Below are positions 1 to 4,876 of a stretch of 6,709 bases of DNA, one piece after another. The notes beneath the pieces were generated by a model. That model made no database searches and was not told where the DNA came from. It worked only from the letters and a program-made list of their open reading frames with translations. This DNA is from Gammaproteobacteria bacterium. GTDB taxonomy: Bacteria; Pseudomonadota; Gammaproteobacteria; Pseudomonadales; Azotimanducaceae_A. How positions within the stretch are numbered: position 1 is the stretch's first letter; each line of letters starts with the position of its first letter. The stretch covers positions 1 through 6,709 of the forward strand of contig JAPPKV010000071.1 in the NCBI GenBank assembly GCA_028819775.1, written 5' to 3'. A program made the position numbers and the translations under genes.

Positions 1-1057
1 GCATGTGGAAGTAGTAGACGTTGCGCCGGTCCCAGCCCCGGATCGCGCCTTCCGCGAGGGTCAGGTCCGGATCGGCGACCACGAGATCGGGATCGAAGTA
101 CTGCTTGACACCAAGTCCGTCGCATGCCGGGCAGGCACCCGCCGGGTTGTTGAAGGAGAACATGCGCGGCTTGAGTTCGCTGATGCTGTAGCCGCATTCG
201 GGACACGCGAAACGGGCGCTGAAGGTCAGATCCTGGCGGTCTTCGGCATCGAGGAAGCTGACCACGGCGACGTCCTCGCCGAGGTGCAACGCGGTCTCGA
301 ACGACTCGGCCAGGCGCTGCTGGGCATCGCCACGGACCCGCAGCCGGTCCACGACGGCTTCAATGGTGTGCTTCTTGTTCTTGTCGAGGTCCGGGGGGTG
401 GTCGAGATCGGTGACGATGCCGTCGATGCGAGCCCGGATAAAGCCGTTGGCCGTGAGTTCCGAGAACACGTGCTGATGCTCGCCCTTGCGGTCCCGGATA
501 ACGGGTGCCAGGACCATGATCCTCAAGCCCTCGGGAACCGCGATGACCTGGTCGACCATCTGGCTGACCGTCTGCGCATCGAGGGGATGGCCGTGCTCGG
601 GGCAACGCGGCTCGCCGACCCGTGCAAACAGGAGCCGGAGATAGTCGTAGATTTCGGTGATCGTGCCCACCGTCGAGCGGGGATTGTGGGAAGTGGATTT
701 CTGTTCGATCGAAATGGCCGGCGACAGGCCCTCGATGTGGTCGACGTCGGGTTTTTCCATCATCGACAGGAACTGCCGGGCGTATGCCGACAGCGACTCG
801 ACATAGCGCCGTTGGCCCTCGGCGTAGAGGGTGTCGAAGGCCAGCGAGGACTTTCCGGAGCCGGACAGGCCGGTGATGACGACGAGCTTGTCCCGGGGAA
901 TGTCGAGGTCGATGTTCTTGAGGTTGTGGGTACGCGCACCGCGTACCCCGATGTTGCTGAGGCCGAGGGTTTCCGCCGTCCCGTTGTACAGGTGTTCGGT
1001 GCCCGCAGGCTCGGGCAAGGCGCTGTTTTTCTTCGACTTTGCGCGTTGCTTTGCCAA
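1..1057 (-). CDS. uvrA: UvrABC system protein A (excinuclease ATPase), N-terminal part, cut by window edge
   Basis: UvrA is the damage-sensing ABC-type ATPase of nucleotide excision repair; it dimerises, loads UvrB on lesions and acts on DNA in the cytoplasm. Numbered from the TTG at 1057, the visible 352 residues hold [12 protein letters not shown] (about 38-49), the Walker A motif GLSGSGKS (63-70), the UvrA signature stretch [20 protein letters not shown], and a zinc module C285-x2-C288-x20-C309-x2-C312 followed by [11 protein letters not shown]. The match to E. coli UvrA (recalled, 940 aa) is close throughout, so roughly the last 60 percent lies beyond position 1. Start choice: an in-frame ATG at 1075 has no ribosome site, whereas GAGGTG at 1070-1065 sits 7 nt before the TTG at 1057, which I prefer. 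Either start leaves a lysine-rich extension of about 32-38 residues that E. coli UvrA lacks. The gene is divergent from ssb. Confidence 0.97.
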   Translation of the reverse strand, partial: MAKQRAKSKKNSALPEPAGTEHLYNGTAETLGLSNIGVRGARTHNLKNIDLDIPRDKLVVITGLSGSGKSSLAFDTLYAEGQRRYVESLSAYARQFLSMMEKPDVDHIEGLSPAISIEQKSTSHNPRSTVGTITEIYDYLRLLFARVGEPRCPEHGHPLDAQTVSQMVDQVIAVPEGLRIMVLAPVIRDRKGEHQHVFSELTANGFIRARIDGIVTDLDHPPDLDKNKKHTIEAVVDRLRVRGDAQQRLAESFETALHLGEDVAVVSFLDAEDRQDLTFSARFACPECGYSISELKPRMFSFNNPAGACPACDGLGVKQYFDPDLVVADPDLTLAEGAIRGWDRRNVYYFHM

Positions 1058-1064
1058 GCTCGGA

Positions 1065-1070
1065 CACCTC
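1065..1070 (-). promoter_or_regulatory. Shine-Dalgarno site deciding the uvrA start
   Basis: On the minus strand GAGGTG lies 7 nt ahead of an in-frame TTG (1057-1055). The only in-frame ATG (1075-1073) lies upstream of this site and has no purine-rich sequence before it. This favours TTG initiation, in line with likely TTG starts in rsfS and rlmH nearby. It remains an inference from spacing. Confidence 0.5.
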
Positions 1071-1075
1071 GACAT

Positions 1076-1254
1076 AAAACACCACAACTTACGCCGATGG
1101 CGCTCGACGGGCAATAGCGGGTTGCCTTCGACCAGACCTTTTTGTCGCGACCGGAATGGTCAATGTCTCACACGCGCTATGGCCAATTTCGCTAGGGTTC
1201 GCCGACGCGAAGGGCTTACACTCTTACATCTTTGACGATTGAGTCGGAGCGGAC
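1076..1254. promoter_or_regulatory. Divergent uvrA/ssb intergenic promoter region
   Basis: This non-coding stretch must carry the promoters of both uvrA (leftward) and ssb (rightward). I see no strong sigma-70 pair. Weak candidates are TACACT at 1217-1222 as a -10 for ssb, and on the minus strand TTGCCC, a 17-nt spacer and TAAGTT for uvrA. TTCGC occurs at 1188-1192 and again at 1198-1202, where it forms an inverted repeat with GCGAA at 1207-1211, just upstream of the candidate ssb -10. No CTGT-N8-ACAG LexA box is present on either strand, unlike the E. coli uvrA/ssb region. Confidence 0.5.
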
Positions 1255-1764
1255 ATGGCGAGCGGCAGTATCAACAAGGTCATTCTCATCGGCAACCTAG
1301 GGGCCGACCCGGAGATGCGCTACACACAGGATCAGAGTGCGGTTGCCAACCTTCGCATCGCCACCAGCGAGCGTTGGACGGACCGGGCTACCAATGAACG
1401 TCGGGAGCGCACCGATTGGCACCGGGTCGTCTGCTTCCGGCGCTTGGCGGAAATCTGCGGCGAATACTTGCACAAGGGTTCGAAGGTGTACATCGAGGGA
1501 CAGCTCCAGACGCGTTCATGGGAGGGCCAGGATGGGCAGACCCGCTACATGACCGAGGTTGTGGCAAGGGACATGCAGATGCTCGACAGCCGGGGTGGCG
1601 GGGGCGGTTTCGGCGGCCCGGATGACGGGGGCGGCTACGGCGACCGAGGCGCGCAACGCGACCGTGGCGGCTACGGTGGCGACCAGCCGCCGAGGAGCCC
1701 GCCACCGTCTTCGCCCAAGCCTGCTGCCGACGCCGACGACTTCGAGGACGACATCCCGTTCTAG
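1255..1764 (+). CDS. ssb: Single-stranded DNA-binding protein SSB
   Basis: SSB binds single-stranded DNA as a tetramer during replication, recombination and repair, and recruits partners through its C-terminal tip. The 169-aa product has an OB fold at about residues 6-110, beginning [14 protein letters not shown]. The DNA-stacking aromatics of E. coli SSB (W40, W54, F60, W88) correspond to W41, W55, F61 and W89. Residues 113-160 are a Gly/Asp/Arg- then Pro-rich disordered linker. The acidic tail ends DDFEDDIPF, the classic partner-binding tip. Length is near the E. coli value of 178 aa. The ATG start is backed by CGGAG at 1245-1249, 5 nt upstream. The gene stands alone between a divergent uvrA and a convergent uppP. 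Confidence 0.98.
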   Translation: MASGSINKVILIGNLGADPEMRYTQDQSAVANLRIATSERWTDRATNERRERTDWHRVVCFRRLAEICGEYLHKGSKVYIEGQLQTRSWEGQDGQTRYMTEVVARDMQMLDSRGGGGGFGGPDDGGGYGDRGAQRDRGGYGGDQPPRSPPPSSPKPAADADDFEDDIPF

Positions 1765-1779
1765 ACGGTTGCGTCGCGG

Positions 1780-1801
1780 CAACGGCGCGCCAGCGCCGTT
1801 G
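1780..1801. terminator. Perfect 9-bp hairpin between convergent ssb and uppP
   Basis: CAACGGCGC at 1780-1788 pairs perfectly with GCGCCGTTG at 1793-1801 around a GCCA tetraloop. It lies 15 nt after the ssb stop and 59 nt past the uppP stop, in the gap between two convergent genes, so a shared bidirectional terminator is plausible. There is no T-run on either side, which makes it a non-canonical intrinsic terminator or an RNA-stabilising 3' stem. Confidence 0.45.
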
Positions 1802-1860
1802 ATGGCGCGGAGTCGTGGGGCGGTGTTGTCGTGTCCCTTGGATTCCTGCGTCGGAACTCG

Positions 1861-2655
1861 TTACGCGAGAACCAAAAGAGCGACACCCAGGGCCACCCGG
1901 TAGACCACGAAGGGCGTCATGCCGATGCGTTCGACGAAGCGGATGAACATCGCGATGCAGGCGAAGGCGCTTGCGCCGGCAAGTACGAACCCCAATCCTA
2001 GGTGGATCCACGGCAGCGGCGTTTCGGGGCCGGCGTCCAGCGCCGTGTACATCGCCGCCCCGACGATGGCGGGAATGGACAGCAGGAAGGAAAAACGCGC
2101 AGCCGCGTGGCGGGTCAGGCCCAGTGCCAGGGCGGCCGCGATGGTGATTCCGGATCTCGATGTGCCCGGTACGAGCGCAATGGCCTGGGCGAGGCCGATG
2201 AGCGTCGCTTGCAGGTGGCTCGGCGTAGTGCCCTCGCCGCGGTGCCGGTCGGCGAGCCACAGCACGATGCCGAATGCGATCGTGGTCGCCGCGATGATGG
2301 TGGTCGACCTCAAGTGCGACTCGATGTGGGCCTTGAACAGAAACCCGACGACGACGATGGGGACGGTGGCGACGCCGATCTTCGCCAACAGATCAAGGTT
2401 GTCGTCCCATCGGCCGTGCATGGCCAGCGATATGCCGCTCTGGGCGAACCCCGCGAGGTCGCGACGGAAGTAGGCGGCTACGGCGACCACCGTGCCGAAA
2501 TGGACTGCCACGTCGAACGCGAGTCCTTGATCGGGCCAGTCCGTTAGCGCGGCGGGAAGAATGAGATGCGCGGAACTCGAGACCGGCAGGAATTCGGTGA
2601 GACCCTGGATGAGCGCCAGGACGACGATCTGCAGGAGGCCGACAGAGGTTTCCAC
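1861..2655 (-). CDS. uppP: Undecaprenyl-diphosphatase UppP (BacA family)
   Basis: UppP is an integral inner-membrane enzyme that removes one phosphate from undecaprenyl pyrophosphate, regenerating the lipid carrier for peptidoglycan and other envelope polymers; extra copies give bacitracin resistance. The 264-aa protein is almost wholly hydrophobic, with about eight membrane segments. It has the family motif QGLTEFLPVSSSAH (residues 17-30), giving the (E/Q)xxxE pair Q17/E21 with S27 and H30, and the second motif PGTSRSG (163-169) with the catalytic Arg at 167. The length matches E. coli UppP (273 aa). The start is GTG at 2655: an in-frame TAG four codons upstream rules out a longer form, and no strong ribosome site is seen. 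It is transcribed away from the LON-domain gene and convergently with ssb, apparently as a single-gene unit. Confidence 0.97.
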   Translation of the reverse strand: METSVGLLQIVVLALIQGLTEFLPVSSSAHLILPAALTDWPDQGLAFDVAVHFGTVVAVAAYFRRDLAGFAQSGISLAMHGRWDDNLDLLAKIGVATVPIVVVGFLFKAHIESHLRSTTIIAATTIAFGIVLWLADRHRGEGTTPSHLQATLIGLAQAIALVPGTSRSGITIAAALALGLTRHAAARFSFLLSIPAIVGAAMYTALDAGPETPLPWIHLGLGFVLAGASAFACIAMFIRFVERIGMTPFVVYRVALGVALLVLA

Positions 2656-2732
2656 GCTCGAAGTCTACGGGGGCGGCACGCGGTTGGGTATCGCCGTCCC
2701 ATTTCCATCGGGACTCCCAAGTCGGAGGTGAT
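2656..2732. promoter_or_regulatory. Divergent promoter region of uppP and the LON-nadD operon
   Basis: This 77-bp gap between divergent genes must hold the uppP promoter and, most likely, the promoter of the five-gene plus-strand operon. No convincing -35/-10 pair is visible on either strand. TCCC at 2697-2700, GGGA at 2710-2713 and TCCC at 2715-2718 form overlapping short inverted repeats, which could be an operator but are too short to claim. The right end carries the ribosome site of the LON-domain gene. Confidence 0.4.
2724..2730 (+). promoter_or_regulatory. Shine-Dalgarno site of the LON-domain gene
   Basis: GGAGGTG is the strongest well-placed ribosome-binding match in the window. Its GGAGG core ends 4 nt before the ATG at 2733. 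A second in-frame ATG at 2745 is preceded only by GGAG at 2739-2742, 2 nt away, so 2733 is the better start. Confidence 0.6.
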
Positions 2733-3341
2733 ATGGTTGGAGCGATGCCCGAACGTCAAGAGATTCCGCTGTTTCCGCTGGGCCACGTGCTGTTCACCGG
2801 CGGCCGGCTACCTCTGCAGACTTTCGAACCCCGCTACCTCGACCTGATCGGACGATGCCTGAAGGCGCACTCGGGATTTGGCGTGGTCCTGATCCGGGAA
2901 GGTACGGAGACGTTCGGCGCCTCGGGACCGCCGTCGTTGTTCAGCATCGGCACCTACGCGCGCATCGTTGATTTCAGCCAACTGGCCAACGGTCTATTGG
3001 GCATTGTCTGCGTGGGCGACGGGAAGTTCCGGATCGAGCGATCCTGGGAAGCCCCCGATCATCTGGTGATGGCCGAAGTGGAGTTCCTTGCGGAGGAGCC
3101 GCAGAGCCAGCTGGGCGAGGAGTTTTCCTCGCTTGCCGATACGCTTCGCGTGCTCGCCAAGCACCCGATGATCGAGAAGCTTGATCTCGACGTCGACTAC
3201 GACGATGCGCGGTCGGTCAGCTGGCGGTTGGCGGAGCTACTACCTCTGGAAGCCGAGACCCGGCAAAGCCTGCTTCAGATGCAATCGCCCAGGGAACGCT
3301 TGGTCGAGATTCGCCGTCTGATTGCAAAGTTGAAGGGCTGA
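2733..3341 (+). CDS. LON substrate-binding domain protein (ATP-independent, no protease domain)
   Basis: The 202-aa product matches the stand-alone LON N-terminal (substrate-binding) domain family. The hallmark is IPLFPLGHVLFTGGRLPLQT at residues 11-30 followed by FEPRYLDLI. Beta-rich segments follow (FGVVLIREG, then SIGTYARIVDF and GLLGIVCVGDGKFRI), and the C-terminal half is helical and charged, ending LVEIRRLIAKLKG. There is no Walker A motif and no Ser-Lys protease domain, so it is not a Lon protease. The biochemical role of these small proteins is not established; binding of unfolded or partner proteins is an inference from the Lon domain. It is the first gene of the operon, its stop lying 7 nt before nadD, a place held by lptE/holA in E. 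coli. Confidence 0.9.
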   Translation: MVGAMPERQEIPLFPLGHVLFTGGRLPLQTFEPRYLDLIGRCLKAHSGFGVVLIREGTETFGASGPPSLFSIGTYARIVDFSQLANGLLGIVCVGDGKFRIERSWEAPDHLVMAEVEFLAEEPQSQLGEEFSSLADTLRVLAKHPMIEKLDLDVDYDDARSVSWRLAELLPLEAETRQSLLQMQSPRERLVEIRRLIAKLKG

Positions 3342-3348
3342 CGGCGGT

Positions 3349-3984
3349 GTGAAGGCGATTCTCGGCGGCACGTTCGATCCCGTCCACCTTGGCCACCTCC
3401 ATGCCGCTCGGCGCGCGCGGGCGGCCTTGCAGATTCCGGCGGTCACGCTGTTGCTGGCGGCACGCCCTAGGCATCGGGCCGCACCCCAAGCGGGCATTCG
3501 TGACCGATGGCGGATGTTGCGTATTGCGACGCGGCGCGATGCCGGCCTGCTGGCGTCCGACCTGGAAGTCGTTCGGCCGGGCCCGTCGTATACGGTCGAC
3601 TCGCTGACCGACCTCAAGGGTGGCGAGCCATTGGTTTGGCTGATTGGCCGTGACGCACTGGCGGACGTCCCGCACTGGCATCGCGCTGCCGAACTGGCAG
3701 CTCTCTGCCACTTCCTGGTGCTGGACCGGCCCGGTGCGGACGGATCCGCGCCGCTCGTCCCGCGGGGTTTCGAAAGGGTCGACGACTTGGCGATTCTCGC
3801 CGAGCGTCCGAGCGGTGGCCTTTACTGCCTGCCCAACGCCATGCTCGACATTTCTGCCAGCGGGATACGTCGGACGATCGCCGAAGGCGGCGATGCGGGT
3901 GCGTTGCTACCGTGCGATGTGTGGACATATATTGGGGAGCAGGGTCTTTATCGGTTCTGCGGAGTCGAACGTAGGCGGGATTAG
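3349..3984 (+). CDS. nadD: Nicotinate-mononucleotide adenylyltransferase NadD
   Basis: NadD transfers AMP from ATP to nicotinate mononucleotide, giving deamido-NAD, the step before NadE in NAD synthesis; it is cytosolic. The 211-aa protein (E. coli 213) opens with the nucleotidyltransferase motif GGTFDPVHLGH (residues 6-16; HxGH at 13-16). It then shows PSYTVDSL, the WLIGRDAL...PHWHRAAEL region typical of NadD, and the C-terminal nucleotide-binding motif ISASGIR (168-174), matching the family ISxTxIR pattern except for Gly at 172. The GTG start follows the LON-domain stop by 7 nt; AAGGG at 3333-3337 could serve as a rather distant ribosome site, and translational coupling is likely. No cobC-like gene separates it from rsfS, unlike in E. 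coli. Confidence 0.97.
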   Translation: MKAILGGTFDPVHLGHLHAARRARAALQIPAVTLLLAARPRHRAAPQAGIRDRWRMLRIATRRDAGLLASDLEVVRPGPSYTVDSLTDLKGGEPLVWLIGRDALADVPHWHRAAELAALCHFLVLDRPGADGSAPLVPRGFERVDDLAILAERPSGGLYCLPNAMLDISASGIRRTIAEGGDAGALLPCDVWTYIGEQGLYRFCGVERRRD

Positions 3985-3987
3985 GCC

Positions 3988-4416
3988 TTGAGGAGGGATG
4001 CCGTCGAGACCAGTGAATTGAACGACGCAGCGAGGCGTTTGGGGGCGCTTGTCATGGCCGCGGTTGACGACCGCAAGGGTGTCGACCCGGTGGCGCTGGA
4101 CGTGTCCAAGCTGACCGAGTTGACCGACACCATGGTGATCGTGACAGGAACGTCCAATCGTCACGTCAAGGCGATTGTGGACAACATCCTACTGGCCGCG
4201 AAACGCAGCGGTGCCGAAGTCCTGGGTACCGAGGGTCGAGAACACAACGATTGGGTGCTGATCGATCTTGCGGATGTCGTGGTCCACGTCATGAGCACGG
4301 CGGCGCGACGCTTCTACGACTTGGAGCGCCTTTGGGAGCAGCCGGACCGGGCGTTCGACCAAGCGTCCGCGTCTCAAACGGGTGCGTCCGCCCAAGACGG
4401 ATCATTGAGCGTTTGA
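3988..4416 (+). CDS. rsfS: Ribosome silencing factor RsfS
   Basis: RsfS binds ribosomal protein uL14 on the 50S subunit and blocks joining with 30S, lowering translation in starvation. The core (about residues 18-117) carries VALDVSKLTELTD, IVTGTSNRHVKAI, GREHNDWVLIDLADVVVHV and RRFYDLERLW, closely matching recalled E. coli RsfS (105 aa). With the TTG at 3988 the protein is 142 aa; the extra length is about 12 residues at the N-terminus and a Ser/Ala/Gln-rich tail of about 24 residues. The true start is uncertain: the in-frame TTG at 4018 aligns best with the E. coli N-terminus, while TTG 3988 has GGCGGG (3974-3979) 8 nt upstream. No in-frame ATG occurs before 4054. The gene begins 3 nt after nadD, and its stop overlaps the rlmH start. 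Confidence 0.95.
   Translation: MRRDAVETSELNDAARRLGALVMAAVDDRKGVDPVALDVSKLTELTDTMVIVTGTSNRHVKAIVDNILLAAKRSGAEVLGTEGREHNDWVLIDLADVVVHVMSTAARRFYDLERLWEQPDRAFDQASASQTGASAQDGSLSV
3991..3997 (+). promoter_or_regulatory. Strong Shine-Dalgarno match misplaced relative to rsfS starts
   Basis: AGGAGGG is an almost perfect anti-SD match. It lies inside the first codons if rsfS starts at TTG 3988, and 20 nt ahead of TTG 4018. Directly after it, out of frame, is ATG 3998, which opens a 7-codon ORF (MPSRPVN) whose TGA at 4019-4021 overlaps the TTG at 4018-4020. It may feed a leader peptide coupled to rsfS, or be chance. Confidence 0.3.
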
Positions 4417-4844
4417 AGCTCAGAATCCTCACCGTTGGGAAGGCGCCGGGATGGATCGACGAAGGGTTTGCCGAATATGCACAGCGAATGGCCGTGGAGC
4501 AGCTGGAGCTGGTCGTCGTGTCGGCCCGGCGCGGACAGACCGACGAACAGCGGCTCTTGGCGGCCGTGCGCGAACGCGAGGTGCCCGTGGTTTTGGACCG
4601 GTACGGGAAGGCCATCTCGAGCGAAGACCTGGCGGCGCTCTTGGCCGAATGGCGGATGCAGGGTCGCGATGTTGCGTTTCTTGTCGGCGGCGTCGAGGGA
4701 TTGGGGGCGCAAGCCCGGCAACGGGCGGAACACGTGCTGTCCTTGTCCGACATGACATTGCCCCACCTTCTGGTGAGGGTCGTGCTTGCCGAACAGTTGT
4801 ACCGCGCCTCCACGATCCTCGGCAACCATCCGTATCACCGATGA
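4413..4844 (+). CDS. rlmH: 23S rRNA (pseudouridine-1915-N3)-methyltransferase RlmH
   Basis: RlmH is a small SPOUT-class (knotted) methyltransferase that methylates N3 of pseudouridine 1915 in helix 69 of 23S rRNA on assembled ribosomes, using S-adenosylmethionine. The 143-aa protein starts LKLRILTVGKAP. It carries the SAM-binding knot motifs FLVGGVEGLG (89-98) and LSLSDMTLPHLLVRVVLAEQ, and ends with the family C-terminus ASTILGNHPYHR, which is catalytic and substrate-binding. It is about 12 residues shorter than E. coli RlmH (155), with the loss in the N-terminal third. The start is TTG at 4413, chosen because it gives the family N-terminus and overlaps the rsfS TGA (TTGA junction). The reading frame is open upstream, but that stretch is rsfS sequence in another frame. 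Adjacency to rsfS is conserved in many bacteria. Confidence 0.96.
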   Translation: MKLRILTVGKAPGWIDEGFAEYAQRMAVEQLELVVVSARRGQTDEQRLLAAVREREVPVVLDRYGKAISSEDLAALLAEWRMQGRDVAFLVGGVEGLGAQARQRAEHVLSLSDMTLPHLLVRVVLAEQLYRASTILGNHPYHR

Positions 4845-4876
4845 ACAGAGCCCGAACCAAGGCGCAGATCCGATGA
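4841..4876 (+). other. 11-codon micro-ORF bridging rlmH and mrdA
   Basis: ATG at 4841-4843 overlaps the rlmH stop (ATGA), and the TGA at 4874-4876 overlaps the mrdA ATG (ATGA again). The encoded peptide would be MNRARTKAQIR. The geometry is certain, but translation is not shown. It could carry terminating rlmH ribosomes to the mrdA start; a chance arrangement is the alternative. AAGGCG at 4859-4864, 8 nt before the mrdA ATG, is a sufficient ribosome site for mrdA on its own. Confidence 0.25.

Noticed and set aside
5..1117. Long plus-strand open frame (370 codons) opposite uvrA
   Set aside because: It is fully antisense to a clear UvrA coding sequence and its translation resembles no family; long antisense frames are expected in GC-rich DNA.
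831..1235. Plus-strand open frame of 134 codons upstream of ssb
   Set aside because: Its first part is antisense to uvrA, and the rest crosses the intergenic promoter region with no protein-like features and no link to ssb.
1232..1237. TTGACG as a -35 element for ssb
   Set aside because: It lies only 17 nt before the ssb ATG, leaving no room for a -10 and a leader with a ribosome site.
1388..2260. Minus-strand open frame of 290 codons across ssb and part of uppP
   Set aside because: It covers the 3' part of ssb in antisense and runs inside uppP in another frame. The product is Arg/Pro/His-rich with no domain, typical of a shadow frame.
4251..4412. Upstream extension of rlmH to an ATG at 4251
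   Set aside because: This stretch encodes the conserved end of RsfS in another frame. RlmH proteins start at the MKL-type sequence found at 4413, so the extension is not RlmH.
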